From NCBI GenBank assembly GCA_039182515.1, contig JBCDCE010000017.1, forward strand, positions 1-60,639: a DNA stretch of 60,639 bases. Reading direction: 5' to 3'. Shown here piece by piece: positions 1-8,446 of the stretch (position 1 is its first letter; each line of letters starts with the position of its first letter). The DNA is from JBCDCE01 sp039182515. Lineage in GTDB: Bacteria > Pseudomonadota > Alphaproteobacteria > Rhodobacterales > Rhodobacteraceae. Below the pieces are notes generated by a model that saw only the letters and a program-made list of their open reading frames with translations, made no database searches and was not told the DNA's origin. Position numbers and translations under genes: made by a program.

Positions 1-4
1 CGAG

Positions 5-139
5 TTAACACTTAATCCTGTCTACGATGAGGGCGAAGTTCAGGACAGCTCTGTACATGACAGCGAGCATTTCGAACCTTGAGAAGATGCGGCGGTAGCC
101 TTTGAGCCTTTGAAAGAGGCGCTCCACCTCGTTGCGGCG
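5..139 (-). pseudogene. IS5-like transposase C-terminal fragment (left copy)
   Basis: Read on the minus strand, these bases encode the last 44 residues of an IS5-family transposase, beginning RRNEVERLFQRLKGYRRIFS and ending in IKC and a TAA stop at 5-7. The R-N-x-V-E-R-x-F-x-R-L-K stretch with the following FSRFE is typical of the C-terminal end of the DDE domain in this family. All N-terminal parts, including the first two catalytic acidic residues, are missing, so it cannot transpose on its own. It lies at the very edge of the window and is fused head to head to a second copy of the same tail. It could be an IS remnant or an assembly fold-back at a contig end. Confidence 0.75.
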
Positions 140-251
140 CCTCTTTCAAAGGCTCAAAGGCTACCGCCGCATCTTCTCAAGGTTCGAAAAGCTCGATGTC
201 ATGTACAGAGCTTTCCTGAACTTCGCCCTCATCGTAGACATGATTAAGTGT
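7..251. repeat. Near-perfect inverted repeat of about 115 bp per arm
   Basis: Arm 7-122 is the reverse complement of arm 137-251, with about five mismatches, and the spacer 123-136 is only 14 bases. The arms are the two transposase tails. The mismatches mean the arms are not simple copies of one molecule, yet such a structure at a contig end is also what a fold-back misassembly between two IS copies would give. Confidence 0.85.
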
Positions 252-254
252 TAA
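132..254 (+). pseudogene. IS5-like transposase C-terminal fragment (right copy)
   Basis: The plus strand encodes 40 residues, starting LRRLFQRLKGYRRIFSRFEK and ending DMIKC with a TAA stop at 252-254. It is the same transposase tail as the left copy but with K for M, D for A, F for V and M for R at four positions. The stop codon overlaps GTTAAC, and the following ACACGCCC may be the outer end of the element's terminal inverted repeat. The upstream part of the gene is absent: the sequence switches strand at about 123-136. Confidence 0.75.
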
Positions 255-660
255 CACGCCCTAGAAACCCCGCCGTACCGCGGTGTTTCTGCTTTAGGCG
301 GTTCAAAAGCATTTTTTTTAGCCCAAAGATCAATCTTCTATATAGGCTCACAGGGTATGCCAGAATATAGAAAAAGAGGTTTGCGCAATGTATGTGCAGC
401 CCATCTTTAAGGCGAGTGGTGTGGGGAGAAAGCTTGCTGGCGATAGTTTCTTGAGTCACGCGACAAGAGAAACCCTCAGTTCTTTTATCCTCAACGCGCG
501 GAAGATTAGGAATATGCTAAACTTTTAAAACTTTTAAAACTTTCAAAACTTTCCAAAAACTTTGCAAATTGTGTTGCACTAAATTTGTTGCTATTTTTCG
601 CGCGATAATTGAGCCCAGTGAACTCACTGGTTTTGGCGGTTAGGCGAAAGGCGGGACACC
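255..660. other. Non-coding spacer with phased A-tracts upstream of the LacI gene
   Basis: No convincing gene is seen here. At about 519-563 the unit AAAACTTT is repeated five times with a step of about 9-11 bases, so the A-tracts are roughly in helical phase; such DNA is usually bent. The tract ends about 100 bases before the GTG start of the LacI-type regulator and may be part of its promoter or a nucleoid-protein site. Confidence 0.5.
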
Positions 661-1686
661 GTGGGTGTTGTTAAGATCAAAAATATGGAAGAATTTGCGG
701 CCGTGAGCGGGATATCTCGTCCAACGGTTTCCAAATATTTCAATGATCCTGACAGTGTACGTGCCTCAACACGTGCCAAGATCGAGGCCGCGCTTGAGGC
801 ACATGATTACCGCCCAAACATTTATGCGATGAACCAAAATCGCAAACTTACAAAAAACGTTGGCATCATGGTTCCGCTTATGGCGGATCCCTTCTTTGCG
901 GAAATTGCGCGCAATCTTGAAAAACGTTGCATTGATGCTGGGTATCGGCCGACACTCTATAGCTCGCATGGTGATCCGGCTGTTGAAGAAGAGATCTTGG
1001 ACAGTTTGCGTTCGCTAAAGCCGTCTGGTGTGCTTTTGGCTCCTTTAGGGCGTGCGTCCAATCGCGCGGCGATTGAGGCTTTTTGTGCTGATGTTCCGAC
1101 CGTTCTTTTCGATAGTAATTTGAAAGATACGGGGCTGGCTTTCGTTGGCTCTGATGCACCACAGTTTTCAAGCCTCATGGTGGATTATCTGTGCCGAACG
1201 GGTGAGCCGCCTTGTTTTTTTGAAATGAAAAACCCGGCCAATCCAAATGCCAATCGGCGGCGGTTGGGGTATATCGATGCGATGGAACGCCTAGGGCATA
1301 AGCCAATCATATACCAGGCGGCGGGAACTGGTTGGTCTTTTGAAGAAATTGGTCGAACGGGTGGGCTAGCTGCGCTGGAAGCCAAGGCCTTTGGAACCAA
1401 CACAGTCTTGTGTAGCAATGATCGTTTGGCGATCGGACTGCTGACGGCTTGCTACGAAAAAGGCTATCGGGTTGGCCGCGAGGAGGCCTGTGACCTGCGC
1501 GTGGCGGGACAAGATGACCATCCTTTCTCACGGTTTACCTGCCCACCGCTTACAACTGTTGCACAGGACTACGAATCTGTGTCCCGTCATGCCGTTGAGA
1601 CGTTGTTTCGCGCTGTTGAGGGGGATGAACGCCCCTATGAGGTCACGCTTTTTGAGGGTAGACTTGTTATGCGGGCCTCGGCTTGA
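661..1686 (+). CDS. LacI-family transcriptional regulator of the polyol operon
   Basis: A 341-residue repressor. Residues about 8-55 form the LacI helix-turn-helix and hinge (EEFAAVSGISRPTVSKYFND, then the ASTRAKIEAALEAHDYRPN stretch). Residues about 65-340 match a periplasmic-binding-protein-like sugar sensor domain, including the VGIMVPLMADPFFAEI start and the SNDRLAIGLL segment typical of the family. The start is GTG at 661, preceded by an AAAGGCGGGA ribosome site. It sits just upstream of, and in the same direction as, a sorbitol/mannitol transport operon, so control of that operon by a hexitol or sugar-phosphate ligand is the natural inference. The ligand itself cannot be read from sequence. 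Confidence 0.9.
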   Translation: MGVVKIKNMEEFAAVSGISRPTVSKYFNDPDSVRASTRAKIEAALEAHDYRPNIYAMNQNRKLTKNVGIMVPLMADPFFAEIARNLEKRCIDAGYRPTLYSSHGDPAVEEEILDSLRSLKPSGVLLAPLGRASNRAAIEAFCADVPTVLFDSNLKDTGLAFVGSDAPQFSSLMVDYLCRTGEPPCFFEMKNPANPNANRRRLGYIDAMERLGHKPIIYQAAGTGWSFEEIGRTGGLAALEAKAFGTNTVLCSNDRLAIGLLTACYEKGYRVGREEACDLRVAGQDDHPFSRFTCPPLTTVAQDYESVSRHAVETLFRAVEGDERPYEVTLFEGRLVMRASA

Positions 1687-1698
1687 AGCAGATTTTTA

Positions 1699-1741
1699 GG
1701 GGCTCTGCCCCCGACCCATTCGGGTCTCCCCCGGAGTATTT
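1699..1741. repeat. GC-rich intergenic hairpin repeat, copy 1
   Basis: The bases GGGGCTCTGCCCCCG, an inverted repeat GACCCattcGGGTC, then TCCCCCGGAGTATTT directly follow the regulator gene. A second copy with a different inner stem lies at 24688-24735. The strong stem suggests transcription termination after the regulator. Similar repeats are common between genes in Rhodobacterales. Confidence 0.65.
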
Positions 1742-1833
1742 CGTCAAAGAAAAAGATTGAGATTAGAGCAACTTATAGCTCTTAGCTAGGCTTCCTTTTC
1801 GTAAGGTTACAAGCGGCGTATAGATGTATAAAA

Positions 1834-1865
1834 GTTAACGCGCGTAAAATATATAGTTGACGCGC
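1834..1865 (+). promoter_or_regulatory. Candidate operator/promoter of the polyol operon
   Basis: Two direct copies, GTTAACGCGC (1834-1843) and GTTGACGCGC (1856-1865), are 22 bp apart, about two helical turns, with an AT-rich spacer between them. The second contains a TTGACG that could serve as a -35 box. LacI-family operators often have a CG-rich centre flanked by TTA/TAA, as the first copy does (TTA-N7-TAA). The position, 60-90 bases before the binding-protein gene, fits control by the adjacent LacI-type protein. This is inference from pattern and position only. Confidence 0.4.
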
Positions 1866-1922
1866 TTCGTTTATTCACTCTACGGTATACGAACACAACA
1901 TCCAACCATAGGGAGGAATAGG

Positions 1923-3218
1923 ATGTACATGAAACGCGCACTTTGCGCGGCAAGCGCACTTGCCTTGGTGGCGGGTTCTGCATTTGCTGGTAGCCACGCA
2001 ACAGAGCTGACAATCGCGATCGTGAACAATGGTCATATGATCAACATGCAGAAAGTTGCAGAGGCCTACACCGAAGAAACCGGTGTGAAGCTCAACTGGG
2101 TGTCTTTGGAAGAAGGCGTTCTGCGCGAGCAAGTGACCTCGGACACAGCCACAGGCGGTGGTCAGTACGACATTATCAACATCGGCATGCAAGAAGCGCC
2201 CATCTGGGGGGCTGCAGGTTGGATCGAGCCGCTGAACTTCGGCGCGGCGTATGACGTAGACGACATGCTGCCTGCGATGCGCAATGGCTTGAGCCATGAC
2301 GGCACGCTTTACGCGGCACCTTTCTACGGCGAAAGCTCGATGGTGATGTACCGCAAGGACCTCACAGACGCGGCTGGCGTGACAATCAACGACAACGACA
2401 GCTGGGCCCGGATCAAAGACGCAGCCGCAGCCGTTCACGATCCTGACAACGGTGTTTACGGCGCATGCTTGCGCGGTAAGCCAGGTTGGGGTGACAACAT
2501 GGCGTTCATCACAACGGTTGTGAACTCCTTTGGTGGCGCATGGTTCGACGCGGACTTCCGCCCGGCCCTCGACACAGCTATGTGGGAAGAAGCCATCAAC
2601 TTCTATGTTGATCTTCTTGGCAACTACGGCCCTCCCGGCTCTGAAGGCAACTCGTTCAATGAGATTCTCGCGCTTTACAATGAAGGCAAATGCGGCATGT
2701 GGATCGACGCCACAATCGCGGCCTCCTTCCTGGAAGTAGACGGCGTGGCTTACGCACAATCACCAAACGCGGGTAACGCCGTTGGTGCAAACTGGCTCTG
2801 GGCTTGGGCAATGGCTGTTCCTGCGGGCACAGCAAATGCTGAAGAAGCCAAAGCCTTCATCGAATGGGCAACCTCGAAAGAGTACATCAAAGCCGTTGCA
2901 GATCACCCAGAGTTCGGCTGGGGTTCGGTGCCAACAGGGACACGCGCATCCACATATGCCTACCCTGAGTTCCAAGCCGCTGCAGGCTTCGCTGCAGCCG
3001 AAATGGCCGCCATCGAATCTGCTGCTCCAGGCGCCACTGATCTGAAGCCATATGTTGGTGTTCAGTTTGCAGCGATCCCTGAGTTCCCAGAAGTAGGCTC
3101 AGCTGTTGCGCAAGAAATGGCAGCTGCCCTCTCAGGTGCAAAATCCGTTGCAGACGCTCTGGCCGCAAGCCAAGCCGCTGCTGACGCGATCATGAAAGAA
3201 GCGGGCTACTACGACTAA
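1923..3218 (+). CDS. smoE: Sorbitol/mannitol ABC transporter substrate-binding protein
   Basis: A 431-residue extracellular solute-binding protein (family 1) that would capture hexitols in the periplasm and deliver them to the SmoF-SmoG-SmoK transporter. The N-terminus MYMKRALCAASALALVAGSA is a classic Sec signal peptide with likely cleavage after AFA at residue 22. The following TIAIVNNGHMINMQKVAEAY matches the first lobe of the family. I chose ATG 1923 because AGGGAGGAATA precedes it at ideal distance; the reading frame stays open 22 codons further upstream without a ribosome site. It is the first gene of the operon and is followed by stem-loops, as expected for a binding protein made in excess. 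Polyol specificity is inferred from the downstream sorbitol and mannitol dehydrogenases. Confidence 0.9.
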   Translation: MYMKRALCAASALALVAGSAFAGSHATELTIAIVNNGHMINMQKVAEAYTEETGVKLNWVSLEEGVLREQVTSDTATGGGQYDIINIGMQEAPIWGAAGWIEPLNFGAAYDVDDMLPAMRNGLSHDGTLYAAPFYGESSMVMYRKDLTDAAGVTINDNDSWARIKDAAAAVHDPDNGVYGACLRGKPGWGDNMAFITTVVNSFGGAWFDADFRPALDTAMWEEAINFYVDLLGNYGPPGSEGNSFNEILALYNEGKCGMWIDATIAASFLEVDGVAYAQSPNAGNAVGANWLWAWAMAVPAGTANAEEAKAFIEWATSKEYIKAVADHPEFGWGSVPTGTRASTYAYPEFQAAAGFAAAEMAAIESAAPGATDLKPYVGVQFAAIPEFPEVGSAVAQEMAAALSGAKSVADALAASQAAADAIMKEAGYYD

Positions 3219-3235
3219 GCCCTCTGAGTGACGGC

Positions 3236-3311
3236 GAGAGCCCGAGGCGCAGGCTTTGGGCTCTCCCTCAAACCCTCCTTAAACGGGTGATGTTTTTCTA
3301 CCACGCCCGTT
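3236..3311 (+). promoter_or_regulatory. Two intercistronic stem-loops after smoE
   Basis: GAGAGCCC (3236-3243) pairs with GGGCTCTC (3258-3265), and AACGGG (3282-3287) pairs with CCCGTT (3306-3311). Neither stem has a good T-run. They fill the only large gap in the operon, between the binding protein and the first permease. Such hairpins typically stabilise the upstream message or partly terminate, so that more binding protein than permease is made. Confidence 0.55.
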
Positions 3312-3382
3312 GAAGGTTCTCGAAATAGCTAAGACACTCCACTTGCTGGGCGGCCACCCCGCTTTTGCTGGAAGGATACCTT

Positions 3383-4321
3383 ATGTCTGACAGAACGCTC
3401 CCACGCCTTCTCCAAACGCCAGCGGTGCTGTTGCTTTTGGTCTGGATGCTGATCCCTCTTGGGATGACACTTTACTTTTCCTTTATTCGTTATGTTCTTA
3501 ACAACCTGCGCCGCCCAGAATGGACAAAACCATCTCTCAGCAACTGGCGGGGTTGGGGCAATTATGAGTTTGTTCTCAACAACAAAGACTTCCTTCTCGC
3601 GATCCAAAATAGCCTTTTCATCGTCTGCAGCATTCTCTTTCTGACGGTAATTTTGGGCATTCTCATCGCGGTTTTGATCAACAAGACTTTCCCGGGCCAA
3701 GGCATCGTGCGGGTACTTTTGATCTCTCCCTTCTTTGTGATGCCTGCGGTGAACGCGGTGCTTTGGATCAACATGATCTTGGACCCTGTTTTGGGCCTCC
3801 AGGGCCTTGCGGTGGGCGGCATCAATGATCTCATTGCCTCGCTGCAAAACGCGCCACTTGTGGGCTGGTTCTTCTCGCTTTGGCCAGAACTTGAACCGAT
3901 CTCTTTTAGAGCCACACAGACCTCGTCGATTGCCGTGATCATCATGGTCACCTGGCAGTGGACGCCCTTTGCAGTGCTCATCTTCATGACCTCGCTGCAA
4001 TCTGAGGACCAACAGCAAAAAGAAGCTGCCATCCTGGATGGCGCGAGCACTTGGAGCCAGTTCCGTTTCCTCACGCTCCCGCATCTGGGCCGACCCATTG
4101 CAATTGTGGTCATGATCCAGGCGATCTTCCACCTCTCGCTCTATGCCGAGATCGAGATTGTGAGCCGCGGGAACGGGAATAAGAACCTGCCGTACCTGAT
4201 CGGTGAGTTTTCGAACAACAACATTGGTGCGGCGAGTGCGACCGGCATCTTTGCGGTGATCCTTGCCAATATCGTTGCGATCTTCCTTCTGCGGATGGTC
4301 GGCAAGACACTGATGGAATAG
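3383..4321 (+). CDS. smoF: Sorbitol/mannitol ABC transporter permease 1
   Basis: A 312-residue inner-membrane permease of the MalF/UgpA type with about six hydrophobic segments, beginning with PAVLLLLVWMLIPLGMTLYF near residue 15. The cytoplasmic loop that docks the ATPase reads EAAILDGASTWSQFRFLTLP, the expected EAA-x3-G signature. The start at 3383 follows GGAAGGA; the frame is open six codons upstream but lacks a better site. It pairs with the second permease, which follows after 10 bases, to form the channel. Confidence 0.9.
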   Translation: MSDRTLPRLLQTPAVLLLLVWMLIPLGMTLYFSFIRYVLNNLRRPEWTKPSLSNWRGWGNYEFVLNNKDFLLAIQNSLFIVCSILFLTVILGILIAVLINKTFPGQGIVRVLLISPFFVMPAVNAVLWINMILDPVLGLQGLAVGGINDLIASLQNAPLVGWFFSLWPELEPISFRATQTSSIAVIIMVTWQWTPFAVLIFMTSLQSEDQQQKEAAILDGASTWSQFRFLTLPHLGRPIAIVVMIQAIFHLSLYAEIEIVSRGNGNKNLPYLIGEFSNNNIGAASATGIFAVILANIVAIFLLRMVGKTLME

Positions 4322-4331
4322 GAGCGGACTG

Positions 4332-5165
4332 ATGGCAATTGTTGCACAAACAACCAAATTTAGCCGCTATGGCCGCCCTGTTTTGGCCTGGGCTGTGGCA
4401 ATCCTCTTCTTCTTCCCAATCTTCTGGATGGTTCTGACCAGCTTCAAGACGGACGCAGATGCGGTGAAACCTGAGTTCTTGTTCTTCTTCACGCCGACGC
4501 TGGAGAACTACCTGAACATGACTGAGAACTACGACTACTGGCGCTTTGCGACCAACTCCGTGATCACGGCGGTCTTCGCGACGCTCTTTACCCTGTCGGT
4601 GGCCATTCCATGTGCCTATGCTATGGCCTTCAATCCAAGCCGCGCGACAAAGGATGTTTTGATGTGGATGCTTTCCACCAAGATGCTTCCTGCGGCGGGC
4701 GTTTTGTATCCAATGACCTTCCTCACAAAGAGTGTTGGCCTCTTTGATACGCATTTCTTGATCATCGTTGTGTTGAGCTTGATCAACCTGCCGATCGCGA
4801 TCTGGATGCTCTTCACCTACTTCAAAGAGATCCCAAAGGACATTATCGAAGCGGGCCAAATGGATGGCGTGAACACTTGGGGCGAGATCCGCGAAATCCT
4901 GATCCCCCTTGCCTGGGGTGGTATCGCCTCAACGGGTCTTCTCGTCTTTATCTTCTGCTGGAATGAAGCCTATTGGACGGTGCGTCTCACCACCACTGAT
5001 GCGGCAACACTTTCCAAACTTATCGAAGGCAACCGAGCTCCGGAAGGTCTCTTCTTTGGACGCCTCTCTGCGGTTTCTGCCGCTGCTGTTGGCCCCATCG
5101 TTGTCCTCGGCTGGTTCTGTCAAAAACAATTGGTCCAAGGTCTCACCTTCGGCGCCGTGAAATAG
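4332..5165 (+). CDS. smoG: Sorbitol/mannitol ABC transporter permease 2
   Basis: A 277-residue permease of the MalG type. The first membrane segment (WAVAILFFFPIFWMVLTSFK) is near residues 19-38. The docking loop carries EAGQMDGVNTWGEIREILIP, a normal EAA-type motif. AGGAG stands just before its ATG. It is in tight operon spacing with smoF upstream and the ATPase gene (10 bases) downstream, and would complete the heterodimeric membrane part of the polyol importer. Confidence 0.9.
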   Translation: MAIVAQTTKFSRYGRPVLAWAVAILFFFPIFWMVLTSFKTDADAVKPEFLFFFTPTLENYLNMTENYDYWRFATNSVITAVFATLFTLSVAIPCAYAMAFNPSRATKDVLMWMLSTKMLPAAGVLYPMTFLTKSVGLFDTHFLIIVVLSLINLPIAIWMLFTYFKEIPKDIIEAGQMDGVNTWGEIREILIPLAWGGIASTGLLVFIFCWNEAYWTVRLTTTDAATLSKLIEGNRAPEGLFFGRLSAVSAAAVGPIVVLGWFCQKQLVQGLTFGAVK

Positions 5166-5175
5166 GAATTTACAC

Positions 5176-6177
5176 ATGGGACGTATTCAACTTGAAAAAG
5201 TCACCAAGAAGTTCGGCGACGCAGAGGTAATCCCACCGCTGGATCTGACCATCGAAGACGGAGAGTTTGCGGTTTTTGTTGGCCCATCGGGCTGCGGGAA
5301 ATCCACGCTTCTTCGTCTTATCGCGGGGCTTGAGGACACAACCTCAGGCAAGGTCTTGATCGACGACGAGGACATGACGCAGATCAGCCCGTCTAAGCGT
5401 GGGCTGGCCATGGTGTTCCAATCTTACGCGCTTTATCCGCATATGACGGTGCGCAAGAACATCGGCTTTCCTTTGCGGATGGCCAAGCTGACACCTGATC
5501 AAATCGCGCAAAAGGTGGAAGGGGCAGCCAAGATCCTCAATCTGACGGACTACTTGGACAAAAAGCCAGGCCAGCTTTCTGGTGGTCAACGCCAGAGGGT
5601 AGCCATTGGTCGTGCGATTGTTCGCGAGCCCTCCGCCTTCCTCTTTGACGAGCCTTTGTCCAACCTCGATGCCGCGCTGCGCGTCGGCATGCGGATGGAA
5701 ATTGGCGAGCTGCACAACGATCTGAAAACCACCATGATCTATGTAACCCACGACCAAGTGGAAGCCATGACTATGGCTGACAAGATCGTGGTCTTGCAGG
5801 CCGGCGTGATCGAACAAGTAGGCTCTCCGCTTGAGCTCTATCGCAGTCCGCGCAACCTCTTTGTGGCTGGGTTTATCGGCTCTCCCAAGATGAACTTCAT
5901 GTCCGGTGAAGCGGCTGCTGCGCACAACGCCCACACCATTGGCGTGCGCCCTGAACACATCACGGTCAGCAAAGAGGGCGGGCCTTGGAGCGGGGTGATT
6001 GGGGTCTCGGAACACTTGGGCTCAGACACGTTTTTCCACATCCATGACACAGGGCTCGCGGATATGGTCACGGTGCGCGCGGATGGCGAGATCGGCTTTA
6101 ACACAGGAGACCGTGTGAGCCTGAGCCCACGCGAAGACGTGATCCACCGTTTTGACGACAAAGGCCTGCGTCTATGA
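5176..6177 (+). CDS. smoK: Sorbitol/mannitol ABC transporter ATP-binding protein
   Basis: A 333-residue ATPase of the MalK/UgpC class that powers polyol uptake. Visible motifs are Walker A GPSGCGKST near residue 36, Q-loop VFQSYALYPHMT, signature LSGGQRQRVAIGRA, Walker B FLFDEPLSNLDA and the switch histidine in VTHDQVEAM. The last 100 residues form the extra TOBE-type domain (IGVRPEHITV), here slightly short compared with MalK. Its stop overlaps the sorbitol dehydrogenase start by four bases (ATGA), which signals translational coupling. Confidence 0.92.
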   Translation: MGRIQLEKVTKKFGDAEVIPPLDLTIEDGEFAVFVGPSGCGKSTLLRLIAGLEDTTSGKVLIDDEDMTQISPSKRGLAMVFQSYALYPHMTVRKNIGFPLRMAKLTPDQIAQKVEGAAKILNLTDYLDKKPGQLSGGQRQRVAIGRAIVREPSAFLFDEPLSNLDAALRVGMRMEIGELHNDLKTTMIYVTHDQVEAMTMADKIVVLQAGVIEQVGSPLELYRSPRNLFVAGFIGSPKMNFMSGEAAAAHNAHTIGVRPEHITVSKEGGPWSGVIGVSEHLGSDTFFHIHDTGLADMVTVRADGEIGFNTGDRVSLSPREDVIHRFDDKGLRL

Positions 6178-6947
6178 GTCAGCTCCAGGGCAAAACCGCC
6201 CTGATTACGGGCGCAGCACGTGGTATCGGGGCGGCTTTTGCCGCCGCGTACTTGAGCGCAGGTGCGCGTGTTGTGCTGGCCGACATTGATCTAGAGCGTG
6301 CCAATGAGACGGCGCGAGAGCTTGGCGAAGGTGCCCTGGCCGTGAAGATGGATGTGACGGATCAATCCAGCATTGAGGCTGGCATCGCGCAAGCCGTTGA
6401 TGCGATGGGTCCGATCAACATCTTGATCAACAACGCTGCGATTTTCTCGGCCGCGCCTATAGTTGAGATTGAGCGTGACGATTTTGCCCGTGTCTTTGAC
6501 ATCAATGTCTCTGGCACGCTTTTCACGATGCAGGCTGTTGCCAAGCATATGATTGAAACGGGCCAAGGCGGCCGGATCATCAATATGGCCAGCCAAGCTG
6601 GGCGCCGCGGTGAGAGCCTTGTGGCAGTTTATTGTGCGTCAAAAGCCGCTGTGATCAGCCTCACGCAGTCCGCTGCGTTGAACCTGATCCCTCATGGGAT
6701 CAACGTGAACGCCATCGCTCCTGGGGTTGTCGATGGTGAGCATTGGGACGGCGTCGATGCCTTCTTTGCAAAGTATGAGAACAAAGCGCCGGGTCAAAAG
6801 AAGCGCGAAGTGGGCGAAGCGGTGCCTTACGGCCGCATGGGACGTGCGGAAGATCTCACGGGAATGGCCGTTTTTCTGGCCAGCGATGCAGCTGAGTATG
6901 TCGTTGGCCAAACCTATAATGTGGACGGTGGCCAATGGATGAGCTGA
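6174..6947 (+). CDS. smoS: Sorbitol (L-iditol 2-) dehydrogenase, SDR family
   Basis: A 257-residue short-chain dehydrogenase that would oxidise D-glucitol to D-fructose with NAD+ in the cytoplasm. The N-terminal Rossmann motif is TGAARGIGAAFA, the structural motif is NNAA, and the catalytic tetrad is completed by the serine in NMASQAG and YCASKAA (Y-x3-K). Length and the PYGRMGRAEDLTGMAVFLAS end match Rhodobacter sorbitol dehydrogenase. It overlaps smoK by four bases and mtlK at its stop, so it is in the same transcript. The polyol substrate is assigned from family similarity and operon context. Confidence 0.88.
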   Translation: MSQLQGKTALITGAARGIGAAFAAAYLSAGARVVLADIDLERANETARELGEGALAVKMDVTDQSSIEAGIAQAVDAMGPINILINNAAIFSAAPIVEIERDDFARVFDINVSGTLFTMQAVAKHMIETGQGGRIINMASQAGRRGESLVAVYCASKAAVISLTQSAALNLIPHGINVNAIAPGVVDGEHWDGVDAFFAKYENKAPGQKKREVGEAVPYGRMGRAEDLTGMAVFLASDAAEYVVGQTYNVDGGQWMS

Positions 6948-8440
6948 TGAAAGATCAAGCAGAAACAAAGCCTCTCGTTGACCTGACCGATCGCACTTTG
7001 GCGCATCTGCCCAAGTCTGTCACCCGGCCAAGTTATGATCGCGCGTCTTTGAGCCCGGGCATCGTCCATATCGGTCTGGGCAATTTCCACCGGGCGCACC
7101 AAGCGTGGTATTTGCATCGGTTGATGGAGCAAGGCTTGGCCCATGATTGGGCCATTATCGGTGCGGGCGTTCGTCCGGGCGATGCTGTGATGCGCGAAAA
7201 GCTCTTGGCGCAAGACTGTCTGACAACCCTGATCGAGCTCGATCCGTCGGGCACATCTGCTGAAGTGATTGGGTCCATGATTGACTATCTTCCAGTGGAA
7301 GACACGAATGGCGCTTTGATCGCTGCCATGAGCGATCCGGCCATTCGCATTGTGGCGCTCACGGTTACTGAGGGCGGCTATTACCGTGATGCCGAGGGTG
7401 GCTTTGACGCAAACCATGACGATATCCAACACGATGTCGCCAACCCCGAAAGCCCGCGCACAGCCTTTGGGGCCATGGTTGCGGCCCTCAGGGCGCGGCG
7501 GGATGCTGGCCATGGGCCTTTCACAGGCCAATGCTGCGACAACCTCCAACACAACGGTGCTGTGTTGCGTGACACGGTGATTGGGCTCGCCCGCCTCAGC
7601 GATCCAGATCTGGCGGGTTGGATCGGGGCGGAAATGACCTTTCCAGACGCCATGGTCGATTGCATTGTTCCTGCCACCGGCGCGGCAGAGCTCGCACTCG
7701 TGCAAGAGTTTGGGATCCATGACGCCGCCCCAGTGACCCATGAGAACTTCCGCCAATGGGTTATTGAAGACAATTTTTGCGCAGGCAGGCCGCCATGGGA
7801 AAAGGCTAGGGCCACGCTCACTGAGCATGTCGAAGCCTATGAGACGATGAAAATTCGGATGCTCAACGCAGGCCATCAGGTTTTGGCGAATGTTGGTGAG
7901 ATTTTGAGCTTGCCGCGGATCAATTCTTGTATGGAAGACGCTGATGTGGCTGCGTTTTTTGGCAAAGTTGAGGTTAATGAAATCGCGCCTTATATTGCTG
8001 CTGTTCCAGAAATAGCGCCAATAGAATATCTTGAATTGATAAAACGGCGTTTTGCCAATCCCGCTATTCTGGACACCACACGCCGTGTAGCTTTTGATGG
8101 CTCCTCGCGCCATCCAGGGTTTGTGTTGCCGATATTGGGCGATGCTTTGGAGGCCGAGGGACCCATTTCAGGGCTGGCCCTTACAGAAGCCTTCTGGGCG
8201 CGTATGTGCGAAGGTACCCGCGAGGATGGCAGTGAAATCGCTCCAAATGATCCCTATTGGGACACGCTGAAAAATGTGGCCAAAGAAGCAAAAACGCGCC
8301 CTCAAGCTTGGTTGGAACAAACACAATACTACAGCACACTTGGCCAAGACACGCGCTTTTCCAAGGCCTTTGAAAGCTGGCTTAACCTTATCTGGAATGA
8401 GGGCGCCCGCGCCGCAATCGCCCGGTACCTAGCTCCCTAA
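6947..8440 (+). CDS. mtlK: Mannitol 2-dehydrogenase (long-chain polyol dehydrogenase)
   Basis: About 497 residues, oxidising D-mannitol (also D-arabinitol and D-glucitol in relatives) to the ketose. The nucleotide-binding segment is VHIGLGNFHRAHQAWYLH and the active-site pattern K-x4-N-x2-H is present as KIRMLNAGHQVLA. Two in-frame starts compete: ATG 6947, overlapping the smoS stop (TGATG), and ATG 6935, twelve bases earlier; I prefer 6947, with GGATGAG in front. This is the last gene of the operon. No fructokinase or xylulokinase gene follows, so phosphorylation of the product must be encoded elsewhere. Confidence 0.9.
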   Translation: MKDQAETKPLVDLTDRTLAHLPKSVTRPSYDRASLSPGIVHIGLGNFHRAHQAWYLHRLMEQGLAHDWAIIGAGVRPGDAVMREKLLAQDCLTTLIELDPSGTSAEVIGSMIDYLPVEDTNGALIAAMSDPAIRIVALTVTEGGYYRDAEGGFDANHDDIQHDVANPESPRTAFGAMVAALRARRDAGHGPFTGQCCDNLQHNGAVLRDTVIGLARLSDPDLAGWIGAEMTFPDAMVDCIVPATGAAELALVQEFGIHDAAPVTHENFRQWVIEDNFCAGRPPWEKARATLTEHVEAYETMKIRMLNAGHQVLANVGEILSLPRINSCMEDADVAAFFGKVEVNEIAPYIAAVPEIAPIEYLELIKRRFANPAILDTTRRVAFDGSSRHPGFVLPILGDALEAEGPISGLALTEAFWARMCEGTREDGSEIAPNDPYWDTLKNVAKEAKTRPQAWLEQTQYYSTLGQDTRFSKAFESWLNLIWNEGARAAIARYLAP

Positions 8441-8446
8441 GGCGGT

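Noticed and set aside
244..459. Minus-strand 71-codon open frame near the left end
   Set aside because: It starts inside the IS tail, has no ribosome site, no recognisable domain, and overlaps AT-rich promoter-like DNA.
1875..2759. Long minus-strand frame opposite the binding-protein gene
   Set aside because: It is a codon-bias shadow of smoE, rich in Cys, His and Arg, with no family resemblance.
3329..4357. 342-codon minus-strand frame opposite smoF
   Set aside because: The composition is dominated by charged residues and matches antisense of a membrane protein; the permease on the plus strand is certain.
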